Source of the DNA: Lachnospiraceae bacterium
Lineage (GTDB): Bacteria > Bacillota > Clostridia > Lachnospirales > Lachnospiraceae
NCBI GenBank assembly: GCA_024691125.1
Contig: JAILNV010000033.1
Span: forward strand, 1-40,965
Direction: 5' to 3'
Length of the DNA: 40,965 nt
The notes below the pieces were generated by a model. It had not been told where the DNA came from and did no database searches. It saw only the letters and a program-made list of their open reading frames with translations. Below, in pieces: positions 8,713 through 17,678 of this stretch. Positions within the stretch are counted from its first letter, which is position 1. The number at the start of each line of letters is the position of its first letter. The translations under genes were made by a program, and so were the position numbers.

Positions 8713-10467
8713 ATGGAAGAAATGATGAGTATTTTGGATGGGAAAGTATTTGGCGTCTGGTTCCTTATAGGAGCGGCGCTGGTATTCTGGATGCAGGCAG
8801 GTTTCGCAATGTGTGAAGCCGGTTTCACCAGAGCGAAGAATTCAGGAAATATCATTATGAAGAACCTGATGGACTTCTGTATAGGTACAGTTATGTGGTT
8901 CATCTGCGGTGCGTCGATAATGCTCGGCGAGAACATGCTTGGCGGTTTCTCGGGACGTTTTACCTTTGATGTGTTTACGAACTTTGCAGACTTCGACTAT
9001 TCATCCTTTGTATTTAACCTTGTGTTCTGTGCGACTACGGCAACGATCGTGTCGGGTTCGATGGCTGAGAGGACTAAGTTCTCCGCATACTGTGTGTATT
9101 CGGCAATAATATCGGCTATAATCTACCCTATCGAGGCACACTGGACCTGGGGCGGCGGCTTCCTGGCACAGTGGGGCTTCCACGATTACGCAGGCAGCAA
9201 CTGTATTCATATGGTAGGCGGTATATGTGCTCTGATCGGTGCATGGATGTTAGGTCCCCGTATCGGTAAGTTCACAAAGGATAAAGATGGCAAGATCATT
9301 AAAGTCAATGCCTTTCCCGGTCACAACCTTGTAGTGGCTGCACTCGGTGTTTTCATCCTGTGGTTCGGCTGGTACGGCTTCAACGGTGCTGCCGCAACAG
9401 ATATCCCGACACTTGGTTCGGTGTTCCTTACAACAACGGTGGCTCCGGCAGTGGCAACCGTAACCTGTATGATCTTTACATGGATCAAATACGGCAAACC
9501 TGATGTTTCGATGTGTCTGAACGCATCTCTCGCCGGTCTTGTAGCCATCACGGCACCGTGTGACGTTACCGACTGTGCAGGTGCTGCCATTATAGGTCTT
9601 GTAGGCGGCCTTCTGGTTGTATTCGGTGTATGGTTTACAGATAATGTAGTACACGTTGACGATCCCGTAGGTGCTGTTGCGGTACATATGATGAACGGTA
9701 TCTGGGGTACGATAGCTGTAGGTCTTTTTGCAACATCTTCAGCTCCCGGCTTTGCTGTGGCTGGTATAGAGGAAGGACTCTTCTACGGCGGCGGTGTAAG
9801 TCAGCTCATCAAGCAGCTTGGGGGTATGTTTGTTACCATAGCATGGACTGTAGTTACGATAATAATAGCTTATTCTATAATTAAAAAGACTATTGGTCTG
9901 AGAGTATCCGAAGAAGAAGAGATCCAGGGTCTTGACAGTACGGAGCACGGACTTGATTCGGCTTATTCGGGCTTTGCGATCATGGATATAGCAAACACGA
10001 TGACTATGGAAGTAAACGAGAATACAGACCTTGGTGTCGGCGAGTACGAAAAGGCAACGCCCGCGAAGATCAACGCTGCTGTACCTGTGGTAACACAGCC
10101 GTTCATCGATACCGGCATGAACAAAGTGGTTATCATTGCGAAGCTGTCAAGATACGATGTGCTTAAGAAGATGCTCAACGAAGCCGGCATAACAGGCATG
10201 ACGGTGACTCAGGTCATGGGCTGCGGCGTCCAGAAGGGCGGCGGTGCGAAATACCGTGGAGTTGAGGTTGATGCTACCCTTACCCCGAAGGTTAAGGTTG
10301 AGGTTGTCATAGGTAATGTTCCGATCAAGGATGTTATCGACGCAGCCAAGAAAGCTCTCTATACCGGTCATATCGGCGACGGTAAGATCTTCGTATATCC
10401 TGTAGAGAAGGTCATAAAGATAAGAACAGGAGAGGAAGACTTGGAGGCTCTTAAGGATGTAGAGTAA
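8713..10467 (+). CDS. amt: Ammonium transporter fused to a PII (GlnK-like) regulator
   Basis: A membrane ammonium channel of the Amt/Rh family with a covalently attached PII domain. Residues 1-410 are the channel: hydrophobic segments from residue 15, the family motif HWTWGGGFLAQWGFHDYAGS, and the pore histidines at His166 (IHMVGG) and His325 (VAVHMMNGIWG). A linker of about 60 residues follows, then residues 469-581 form a PII domain (MNKVVIIAKLSRYDVLKKML ... TGHIGDGKIFVYPVEKV). In ordinary PII proteins the T-loop carries YRGAEY with the uridylylated Tyr. Here the loop reads KYRGVEVDATL, so that Tyr is replaced by Val. PII normally plugs Amt, so tethering it implies intramolecular gating by nucleotides or 2-oxoglutarate. 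AGGAG lies 7 nt before the ATG. Confidence 0.95.
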   Translation: MEEMMSILDGKVFGVWFLIGAALVFWMQAGFAMCEAGFTRAKNSGNIIMKNLMDFCIGTVMWFICGASIMLGENMLGGFSGRFTFDVFTNFADFDYSSFVFNLVFCATTATIVSGSMAERTKFSAYCVYSAIISAIIYPIEAHWTWGGGFLAQWGFHDYAGSNCIHMVGGICALIGAWMLGPRIGKFTKDKDGKIIKVNAFPGHNLVVAALGVFILWFGWYGFNGAAATDIPTLGSVFLTTTVAPAVATVTCMIFTWIKYGKPDVSMCLNASLAGLVAITAPCDVTDCAGAAIIGLVGGLLVVFGVWFTDNVVHVDDPVGAVAVHMMNGIWGTIAVGLFATSSAPGFAVAGIEEGLFYGGGVSQLIKQLGGMFVTIAWTVVTIIIAYSIIKKTIGLRVSEEEEIQGLDSTEHGLDSAYSGFAIMDIANTMTMEVNENTDLGVGEYEKATPAKINAAVPVVTQPFIDTGMNKVVIIAKLSRYDVLKKMLNEAGITGMTVTQVMGCGVQKGGGAKYRGVEVDATLTPKVKVEVVIGNVPIKDVIDAAKKALYTGHIGDGKIFVYPVEKVIKIRTGEEDLEALKDVE

Positions 10468-10561
10468 AGCATTCAACAGAGATATTTCGCAGAATGATAT
10501 TTTGTGAAAGAAATTTATGGAATGAATCCTTATAGAAATACGAGTATAACAGGAATATCGT

Positions 10562-10651
10562 CTGATGATAGTTCAGGGTTTGCCCCTCTACTATAAATCC
10601 TTTGTCCGGCGGCGCAGTGCTCCTTTCTGCGCCGCTATACTCAGTGTATAG
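10562..10651 (+). promoter_or_regulatory. Structured leader between amt and purF
   Basis: The 240-nt gap holds three hairpins. The first has ATAGT (10568-10572) pairing ACTAT (10590-10594) with an inner AGGG / CCCCT. The second is a strong 9-bp stem, GCGGCGCAG (10609-10617) with CTGCGCCGC (10627-10635). The third is CTATAC (10635-10640) with GTATAG (10646-10651). None is followed by a U tract. It may be the end of the amt transcript or a purF leader. I could not match it to a known riboswitch. Confidence 0.4.
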
Positions 10652-10711
10652 ACCGTACAGGATAAGTTTGAAACTGAATCTATGAATTGAAATATTCCAG
10701 GGAGAATGAAC

Positions 10712-12082
10712 ATGACAGATAAACCAAGAGAGGAATGCGGGGTATTCGGTATCTTTGACAAGGAGAGGATAAATGTTGCCCGTAAAATATATTACGGGCT
10801 CAATGCTCTTCAGCACAGAGGGCAGGAATCGGCAGGAATCGCTGTATGCGACACCTACGGTGCCAAAGGAAACATTAATACACATAAGGGAATGGGACTC
10901 GTAAGCGAGGTCTTCCATGAAGATGTTTTGAGTGCGCTGACCGGAAATATCGGCATAGGGCATGTCAGATACTCAACGACGGGAGCAAGCAATATCCAGA
11001 ATGCCCAGCCGTTCTATCTCAAGTATCTGAAGGGAACCCTCGCTCTTGTGCATAACGGGAATATAAGAAACGCAGCCCTGATCCGCAGGCATCTTGAACA
11101 GGAAGGATCGACCTTCCAGGGCACCTCCGACTCAGAGGTGATAGCCACAAGAATAGTAAAGGAAAGACTGCGGACTGCCTCCATAGAAGAGGCTGTGATG
11201 AATGTGTCCCGTGAGCTTAAGGGCGGATATGCGATAATAGTCATGAGCCCCAAAAAGCTCGTGGGAATAAGAGACCCGCTGGGACTTAAGCCTATGTGCC
11301 TCGGAAAGCTTGATACCGGATATGTTCTTGCCTCGGAAAGCGCCGCTCTTAATGCAGTCGGAGCCGAATATGTGCGTGATATTGAACCCGGTGAGGTGAT
11401 CACGGTAACCGAATACTCAATAACATCCGATACATCGCTTGTCCGGAAAACGAAGGCCCACTGTATCTTTGAATATATTTATTTTGCAAGGCTCGATTCG
11501 TGTATCGACGGTATAGAGGTATACAACGCAAGGATTAACGGAGGAAGGTCGCTCGCAAGGCATAATCCCGTTGAAGCAGATATAGTAACAGGTGTTCCCG
11601 AATCAGGCATCACCGCTGCCGTAGGCTATTCACTGGAATCCGGCATCCCTTTCAGGCCGGTATTTCACAAGAACAGCTATATAGGAAGAACCTTTATCAA
11701 GCCATCACAGGAAGAGCGGGAGATTGCGGTGGCACAGAAGCTCAGCATCTTAAAAAGTGTGGTTAAGGGAAAGAGGATAATCCTGATAGACGATTCAATA
11801 GTAAGGGGGACAACCATAAGAAAGCTTATCGAAATGCTTAAGAAGGCCGGTGCGGATGAGGTTCATGTGCGGATAAGCTCGCCTCCGTTTCTCTATCCCT
11901 GCTATTATGGAACGGATATCCCGACCGGCAACCAGCTTATCGCCGACTCCTTTTCGAAGGAAGAGATAAGGGACATGATAGGAGCGGATTCGCTTGAGTA
12001 CATGAAGATAGATGATTTCAAAGACATGGTGGGGGATCTGCCTATCTGCCGGGCATGCTTTAACGGAGAATATCCGGACTGA
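10712..12082 (+). CDS. purF: Amidophosphoribosyltransferase
   Basis: First committed step of purine synthesis: glutamine plus PRPP give phosphoribosylamine. It is cytoplasmic. The start at 10712 is preferred over an ATG at 10706 because GGAG then lies 7 nt upstream. From it, the nucleophile Cys is residue 9 (EECGVFGIF), so a short propeptide is removed. The N-terminal Ntn glutaminase domain has HRGQESAG and HNGN. The C-terminal phosphoribosyltransferase domain has the PRPP loop ILIDDSIVRGTTIRKL. Cysteines in HCIFEY, YPCYYG and ICRAC match the 4Fe-4S ligands of the Bacillus-type enzyme. At 456 residues its length is normal. No other pur gene is adjacent, but the upstream glutamine synthetase makes its substrate. 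Confidence 0.96.
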   Translation: MTDKPREECGVFGIFDKERINVARKIYYGLNALQHRGQESAGIAVCDTYGAKGNINTHKGMGLVSEVFHEDVLSALTGNIGIGHVRYSTTGASNIQNAQPFYLKYLKGTLALVHNGNIRNAALIRRHLEQEGSTFQGTSDSEVIATRIVKERLRTASIEEAVMNVSRELKGGYAIIVMSPKKLVGIRDPLGLKPMCLGKLDTGYVLASESAALNAVGAEYVRDIEPGEVITVTEYSITSDTSLVRKTKAHCIFEYIYFARLDSCIDGIEVYNARINGGRSLARHNPVEADIVTGVPESGITAAVGYSLESGIPFRPVFHKNSYIGRTFIKPSQEEREIAVAQKLSILKSVVKGKRIILIDDSIVRGTTIRKLIEMLKKAGADEVHVRISSPPFLYPCYYGTDIPTGNQLIADSFSKEEIRDMIGADSLEYMKIDDFKDMVGDLPICRACFNGEYPD

Positions 12083-12104
12083 CAGGGCTGTATGATCAAC
12101 TGAG

Positions 12105-12146
12105 GTTATGCATGTCTTTGATTCAGGAGTCATAACTATATTTTTT
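12105..12146 (+). terminator. Possible weak terminator of purF
   Basis: GTTATG (12105-12110) can pair with CATAAC (12131-12136), followed a few bases later by TTTTTT (12141-12146). The stem is short and the loop long, so this is tentative. Confidence 0.3.
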
Positions 12147-12161
12147 AATTCTAAAATATGT

Positions 12162-12238
12162 TATAATGATAACTGCCTGGGACGGTACATTTGTGTTCAG
12201 ATGTGACATCGCGACTCCCGGGTAGTTATCTTTTATTT
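12162..12238 (+). promoter_or_regulatory. -10 element and structured leader of the permease/c-di-GMP gene
   Basis: A perfect TATAAT lies at 12162-12167, although its -35 is weak. From 12168 to 12182 the sequence GATAACTGCCTGGGA pairs over 15 positions (two G-U pairs) with 12216-12230, enclosing an inner 7-bp hairpin (ACATTTG / CAGATGT). TTTTATTT and then AAAGGAG and the ATG at 12251 follow. The shape is terminator-like or riboswitch-like. It lacks the conserved sequences of the known c-di-GMP-I class as I remember them. If transcription starts near 12174, only the inner 8-bp part of the stem is in the RNA. Confidence 0.5.
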
Positions 12239-12250
12239 AAAGGAGCATGT

Positions 12251-15200
12251 ATGAGCAGACAGAGCCTTGATGAACACTTATCGCTTAAAGGAGCATTGGC
12301 GTTTTCGATCGGAACCAGCGTCGGATGGGGATCGCTGGTTGTAACCTGTAATACATATCTTGCCAAGGCGGGTCCTCTCGGAAGCGTGCTGGGTCTTATC
12401 TGCGGTGCAGCCGTAATGCTCATAATAAGCCGTAATTATGCTGTTTTAATGCGTACCTTTCCGGAAGCCGGAGGCGCATATGCTTATTCCCGCGATGTTT
12501 TCGGGTTCGACTACGGATTCCTGACCGCGTGGTTCCTTGCAATGACCTATCTTGCCATCCTCTGGGGCAACGCAACGTCACTTCCTCTGTTCGCAAGGAT
12601 CTTCATGGGAGATGTTTTCAAAAAAGGCAGGCTGTATACCCTGTTCGGATATGATGTATATATGGGTGAAGCACTGCTGTCCATATTTTCACTGCTTCTT
12701 ATAGGCTGTCTCATTATACGCCTTAAACGGGCCATTAATCTTGCGATGATCATCATGGCTGCCACCTTCACCTTCGGTATAGCCGCCTGTTTTCTGGCGG
12801 CAGCCTTCGGCAGGAATGTAACATCCGCACCTTTGCTGCTGAATGACACGTCCGCCATATACCAGATACTGGGAATAGCTGTCATATCTCCCTGGGCCTT
12901 TATAGGATTCGAGAATATTTCACATGCGACCGAGGAAATGTCTTTTGACAGGAAGAAGATATCCGGTCTTTTGATCGTCTCCATAATAGTAACAACAGTT
13001 ATATATATAATGGTGACTCTTCTTTCGGTAACGGCATATCCCGAAAGATATGGGAGCTGGGTTGAATATATAAATGACATAGGCAGCCTTTCGGGGCTTG
13101 AAGCACTTCCTCCTTTTTATGCTGCTCATGCCTATCTGGGGGCTGCGGGCGTGGATATTCTTATTCTTGCCCTGCTTTCTCTTGTAATAACCAGTCTGAT
13201 AGGTAATATGTATGCTTTAAGCAGGCTGTTTTATTCAATGGCCAGGGATCATATACTTCCCGTACGGATGGCTGAACTTAATCATAACAATATCCCTGCT
13301 AATGCGATAAAATTCGTTGTACTGTTCTCAATACTCATTCCGTTTACCGGCAGAACCGCCATAGGATGGATACTGGATGTTACGACAATAGGAGCGACTC
13401 TGGTATATGCTGTGGTTTCCGCTGCCGCCATGAAGGTCTGCCACGAAAATGAGGATAAGAAGGGCAGATGTCTGGGTCTTGCCGGTCTTGTCTTTATGAT
13501 CCTCTTCGGAGCCTATTTCATGATCCCCAATTTTGTCTCGGAGACTACGGTCGCCAAGGAATCCTTCCTTCTCTTTATCGCGTGGAGCGTGCTTGGTTTC
13601 GTATCCTTCAGACTGGTGCTTAGGAAGGATAATGAGAGACGGTTCGGATCGTCGGTTGTTGTATGGATAGTCCTTCTGAGTCTTGTTCTGTTCGTATCCT
13701 TCGTATGGATGAGGCAGACAATGCTGTCGTCGGATGCGAAGATAAAGACAGAAGTAAGGGATTATTACGAAACAGGCGAGATGAAGGAGGACGATGAAGA
13801 CAGGGTGGAATTTGTTGAGAACAGGCTTGATGAGCAGGGCAGGGAGACGACCCGCACAATGCTTATTGCCATGGGTATGTTCGGCTTTGTTCTCCTGATT
13901 ATGCTGACCAATCACAGGTATATGAGCAGGAGGTCCATGGAGAGCGAGCTTCGGGCCAACACGGATACAATGACCGGTCTTAAGAACAAGCATGCCTTCA
14001 TCGAAAGGGAGAAGGAGCTTGACGCTCATATAAGGGATGGTCTTGTAAAGGATTTTGCGCTGGTTGTCTGCGACGTTAACGGGCTTAAGCAGATAAACGA
14101 TACCCTGGGGCATAAGGCCGGCGATGAATGGATTATAAACGCCGGTAAAATGATAGGAGAGATATTCCAGCACAGTCCTGTCTTCAGGATAGGCGGAGAC
14201 GAGTTCGCAGCCATTCTGACCGGCCGTGATTATAATATGCGCAGTGAGCTGATGAGACTGCTTCACGATCATTCGGTAGACCACATTGAGAATGGCGGGG
14301 TTGTGGTATCGGGAGGTATTTCAGATTTCATTCACGGAGAGGATGAGGATTTACATACTGTTTTTGTAAGAGCCGATGAACTGATGTATGAAGAGAAGAT
14401 GCTCCTTAAGAACCTCGGTGCTTCTTCCAGAGATGAGGCAGACGCAGCCGAAGACGATGGTGAAAACGAGGATTCTCTGGAGCTGATGAACAGTCTGATG
14501 GAGGAAAAAACGATCATCGACCTTCGGAGAAGCGTTCTCTTAGTCGATGACGAGATGATAAACCGCGAGATCCTCGGAAATTCACTGAGGTCAGGGTATG
14601 ATATACTGTATGCCCTGGACGGAATAGAAGCCCTGGAGCAGATAAGAGAGCATGGGGACAATCTGGCTCTTATCATGATGGATCTTATAATGCCGAGAAT
14701 GAACGGTGTGGAGCTTATAGGCAGGATTAAGGAGGATCCCGCTCTTAAAAATATCCCTTTTATCGTACTTACTACGGATCAGAAGGCAGAGGTCGAATGC
14801 CTGCAGCTGGGAGCTGCTGATTTTATCCCCAAGCCGTATCCTGCAGCGGAGATAATAAGGGCAAGGGTGGATAAGTGCATCGAGCTCTCGGAGGGAAGGA
14901 GTATCATCCATTCGACGGAGAGGGACGGTCTTACCAACCTGTTTAACATTGATTATTTCATAAGATATGTGCACCTCTTCGATCACCATTATCCGGATAC
15001 AGCGATGGACGCCGTCGTGGTGGATGTCAACCGCTTTCATATGATCAATGAACGCTACGGGAAGGATTACGGAGACAAAATACTTAAGAACATAGGTGAA
15101 AATGTAAGAGAGCTGGTCAGACAGCTTAAGGGTGTCGGCTGCCGTCAGGGCGCAGATACGTTCCTTATCTATGTCCCTCACCGGGATGACTATAACGGAG

Positions 15201-16204
15201 TGCTTGAAGTGCTGTCCGAAGGTCTGGGACACATAGATGAGACCGAGGACAATGACAGGAATGTAACCTTAAGGCTCGGTATTTACTATGATGCCGACAA
15301 GACCATTGATATTGAGCGCAGGTTCGACAGGGCCAAGATGGCTGCGGACAATATAAGAGGTAATTACGCCGCTTCGATCGGCGAATACGATTCGGGAATG
15401 CATGAGGATATCCTCTTTAAGGAAAGGCTCCTCGAGGATTTCAAGAATTCACTTGGTGATATGCAGTTCACCACCTTCTTCCAGCCGAAATTCGATATAA
15501 GGCCGGATGTTCCCCTGCTTAAGAGCGCTGAGGCGCTTGTTCGATGGGATCATCCCGAATTCGGAATCATAAGCCCCGGGCTGTTCATCCCGTTGCTTGA
15601 AGAGCATGGTCTTATCTTTGAGCTGGATCATTATGTGTGGGATGAAACGGCTGCCTATATCCGGTACTGCAAGGATACGTTTGGCTTCTCCGTGCCTGTT
15701 TCGGTAAATGTATCGAGAATAGATATGTTAAGGAGCGATCTTAAGGAGGTCTTTGACAGGCTGCTTCACAAATATGATCTTACGCCTGCCGATCTGCTGC
15801 TTGAGATTACCGAGTCGGCTTATACGGGGGATTCGGATCAGGTTATTACAATGGTTAACAGGTTCAGGGATGCAGGCTTTGGTATAGAAATGGATGATTT
15901 CGGAACGGGATATTCATCACTGGGAATGCTTTCGAAGCTCCCCATAGACGCGCTTAAGATGGATATGTCCTTTGTACATAACGCCTTCAGTGAGAACAGG
16001 GATATGAGGATGATCGAGCTTATCATCGATATAGCGGAGCATCTTAAGGTTCCCGTTATAGCGGAGGGTGTGGAGACAGAGGAACAGTATCTTACACTTA
16101 AGGAAATGGGCTGCGATATCATACAGGGATATTATTTCTCCAAGCCTGTTACGAAAGAAGAGTTCAGCAGATTTGTTATAGACAGGAGTAAAGTGAATGA
16201 CTGA
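12251..16204 (+). CDS. Amino-acid permease fused to GGDEF, receiver, degenerate GGDEF and EAL domains
   Basis: One 1317-residue polypeptide. Residues 1-470 are an APC-superfamily permease (about 12 membrane segments; family-like GFENISHATEE). One or two further membrane helices bracket a charged segment near 490-545. A GGDEF domain follows, with intact RIGGDEF at 648-652 and no RxxD inhibitory site just before it. A receiver domain has LLVDDE and phospho-acceptor Asp811 (MMDLIMP). A second GGDEF-like domain has GADTF (967-971) in place of GGDEF and is probably inactive. The EAL domain has E1094-A-L, EITES, DDFGTGYSS at 1215 and AEGVETEEQ, all looking competent. It may therefore both make and hydrolyse c-di-GMP under control of substrate binding and of a kinase. 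AAAGGAG lies 5 nt before the chosen ATG. An upstream in-frame ATG at 12191 falls inside the leader stem. Confidence 0.93.
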   Translation: MSRQSLDEHLSLKGALAFSIGTSVGWGSLVVTCNTYLAKAGPLGSVLGLICGAAVMLIISRNYAVLMRTFPEAGGAYAYSRDVFGFDYGFLTAWFLAMTYLAILWGNATSLPLFARIFMGDVFKKGRLYTLFGYDVYMGEALLSIFSLLLIGCLIIRLKRAINLAMIIMAATFTFGIAACFLAAAFGRNVTSAPLLLNDTSAIYQILGIAVISPWAFIGFENISHATEEMSFDRKKISGLLIVSIIVTTVIYIMVTLLSVTAYPERYGSWVEYINDIGSLSGLEALPPFYAAHAYLGAAGVDILILALLSLVITSLIGNMYALSRLFYSMARDHILPVRMAELNHNNIPANAIKFVVLFSILIPFTGRTAIGWILDVTTIGATLVYAVVSAAAMKVCHENEDKKGRCLGLAGLVFMILFGAYFMIPNFVSETTVAKESFLLFIAWSVLGFVSFRLVLRKDNERRFGSSVVVWIVLLSLVLFVSFVWMRQTMLSSDAKIKTEVRDYYETGEMKEDDEDRVEFVENRLDEQGRETTRTMLIAMGMFGFVLLIMLTNHRYMSRRSMESELRANTDTMTGLKNKHAFIEREKELDAHIRDGLVKDFALVVCDVNGLKQINDTLGHKAGDEWIINAGKMIGEIFQHSPVFRIGGDEFAAILTGRDYNMRSELMRLLHDHSVDHIENGGVVVSGGISDFIHGEDEDLHTVFVRADELMYEEKMLLKNLGASSRDEADAAEDDGENEDSLELMNSLMEEKTIIDLRRSVLLVDDEMINREILGNSLRSGYDILYALDGIEALEQIREHGDNLALIMMDLIMPRMNGVELIGRIKEDPALKNIPFIVLTTDQKAEVECLQLGAADFIPKPYPAAEIIRARVDKCIELSEGRSIIHSTERDGLTNLFNIDYFIRYVHLFDHHYPDTAMDAVVVDVNRFHMINERYGKDYGDKILKNIGENVRELVRQLKGVGCRQGADTFLIYVPHRDDYNGVLEVLSEGLGHIDETEDNDRNVTLRLGIYYDADKTIDIERRFDRAKMAADNIRGNYAASIGEYDSGMHEDILFKERLLEDFKNSLGDMQFTTFFQPKFDIRPDVPLLKSAEALVRWDHPEFGIISPGLFIPLLEEHGLIFELDHYVWDETAAYIRYCKDTFGFSVPVSVNVSRIDMLRSDLKEVFDRLLHKYDLTPADLLLEITESAYTGDSDQVITMVNRFRDAGFGIEMDDFGTGYSSLGMLSKLPIDALKMDMSFVHNAFSENRDMRMIELIIDIAEHLKVPVIAEGVETEEQYLTLKEMGCDIIQGYYFSKPVTKEEFSRFVIDRSKVND

Positions 16205-17603
16205 TATTCTGGATAAAATAGACAGCGTTATGTACTATCCCATACTTATTATTGTAATGGCGCTGGCGGGTATTTATTTTACAGTGCTGACAAAGGGGGT
16301 TCAGATACGTCTGTTTGCCGAATCTGTACGTCTGCTTAAAGAACCTGCTGAGGATAAGAAGAATATTTCATCCTTGCAGGCAATGCTGGTTTCCACAGCA
16401 TCCCGCGTAGGCACCGGGAATATAGTAGGGGTATCAACAGCCATATGCCTCGGAGGCCCGGGAGCCTGTTTCTGGATGTGGATCATGTGTATAATCGGCG
16501 CATCATCTGCCTTCATTGAAAGTACGCTCGCTCAGGTTTACAAAAAAAAGAACTATTACGGAGGGTCATACGGAGGCCCCGCATATTATATTGAGCGGGC
16601 ACTTCATGCACCGTTTCTTTCCAGGCTTTTCTGTATCTTTCTCATTGCCACCTATGCAGTGGGATTTAATCTCCTGTGTTCCTATAATCTTCAGTCAACC
16701 TTTGAAGTATATTCGTTCTATAATCCGGATATAACTCCTGTTATTATAGGCTGCATACTTGCAGCTTTTACAGGATACTGCCTGCTTGGAGGCGGACGAC
16801 GCATAGTGCGTCTTACAGGTCTTATAGTTCCTTTTATGGGAATTTCATATGTTATTATTTCCCTTATAGTAATTCTTTTTAATATAAAATCGGTACCGGC
16901 CATGTTCGTCATGATCTTTACCGATGCATTTGATTTTAAGTCCATTTTGGGCGGTGTTGCAGGATCTTGTATGGTTTATGGTATCAAGCGTGGCCTTTAT
17001 TCCAATGAAGCCGGAGTGGGTTCGGCTCCCAATGCTTCCGCAACTGCCAGGGTATCGCATCCTGCCAAGCAGGGACTGGTACAGACTCTGTCAGTATATA
17101 TCGACACGCTGCTGTTATGTACGGCCACGGCTCTTATGTGTCTTTCAAGCGGGGTAGAACGAAGCGAAGCCGTATCGGGAGCACCTTATGTACAGAACGC
17201 CATATCAACCGTATTCGGAAAGGCAGGTCCTGTATTCATTACTCTGGCAATGATCCTGTTTGCGTTTACCACATTACTCGGAAACCTCTATTATGTAGAG
17301 AATGCCCTGGTTTATCTGAATCATAAAAAAATCCCATCCAAACAGTTTATACGGTATTTCTATATAGGCTGTTCGATGGTTGTGCTGATAGGAGCGGTCA
17401 TCCCCATGAATGCGGCCTGGGCGCTTGCAGATATAACCATGGGTGGCATGACGCTTATCAATCTGCCGTCATGTATGATCCTGGGCAAGGTAGCCATCGA
17501 TACACTTAAGGATTATGAACGTCAGAGAAAGGAAGGTAAATCCCCTGTATTTTACGCCAAAAATATCGGTCTGGCTGAGGATGAACTGGATTTCTGGAAG
17601 TGA
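16197..17603 (+). CDS. Sodium:alanine-type symporter (AGCS family)
   Basis: Integral membrane transporter for small neutral amino acids coupled to sodium. At 468 residues it has the usual AGCS length. About 11 hydrophobic segments are visible, with the family motifs STASRVGTGNIVGVSTAI, GGPGACFWMW, YGGSYGGPAYYIE and GLYSNEAGVGSAPNASA. Its ATG overlaps the last 8 nt of the permease/c-di-GMP gene, with AGGAG 8 nt upstream inside that gene, so the two are almost certainly translated from one mRNA. The pairing suggests that amino-acid uptake and the c-di-GMP signal are linked. The substrate cannot be fixed from sequence; alanine or glycine is the default for the family. Confidence 0.92.
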   Translation: MTDILDKIDSVMYYPILIIVMALAGIYFTVLTKGVQIRLFAESVRLLKEPAEDKKNISSLQAMLVSTASRVGTGNIVGVSTAICLGGPGACFWMWIMCIIGASSAFIESTLAQVYKKKNYYGGSYGGPAYYIERALHAPFLSRLFCIFLIATYAVGFNLLCSYNLQSTFEVYSFYNPDITPVIIGCILAAFTGYCLLGGGRRIVRLTGLIVPFMGISYVIISLIVILFNIKSVPAMFVMIFTDAFDFKSILGGVAGSCMVYGIKRGLYSNEAGVGSAPNASATARVSHPAKQGLVQTLSVYIDTLLLCTATALMCLSSGVERSEAVSGAPYVQNAISTVFGKAGPVFITLAMILFAFTTLLGNLYYVENALVYLNHKKIPSKQFIRYFYIGCSMVVLIGAVIPMNAAWALADITMGGMTLINLPSCMILGKVAIDTLKDYERQRKEGKSPVFYAKNIGLAEDELDFWK

Positions 17604-17646
17604 TCCCGGCCATGATATAAAGATGTTTCGACGGTTCATAAAGGAT

Positions 17647-17663
17647 AGTGGGGACGGCACTTA
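17647..17663. repeat. REP-like half site between ribosome site region and start codon
   Basis: AGTGGGGACGGCACTTA is of the GGGGACGG style seen in the 6026-6103 repeat, and lies 15 nt before the next start codon. An AAGGAT that could have served as a Shine-Dalgarno is now about 30 nt from the ATG. Confidence 0.45.
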
Positions 17664-17678
17664 TATTTCGATCAGCAA

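Noticed and set aside
10555-10600. Possible hammerhead ribozyme: CTGATGA followed by a hairpin and TAAATCC
   Set aside because: The core needs GAAA after stem II, and here it is TAAA. There is also no room for stem I between a possible cleavage site and the CTGATGA.
10540-10610. Possible purine riboswitch upstream of purF
   Set aside because: A TCTAC-like stretch is present, but the two 7-nt kissing loops and the conserved flanking P1 pattern are missing.
12191-12250. Upstream extension of the permease/c-di-GMP protein to the ATG at 12191
   Set aside because: It lies within the leader stem and lacks a ribosome site, whereas ATG 12251 has AAAGGAG at correct spacing and gives a normal permease N-terminus.
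13328-14284. 318-codon minus-strand open frame inside the permease/c-di-GMP gene
   Set aside because: It lies opposite well-conserved permease and GGDEF coding sequence and has no recognisable domain.
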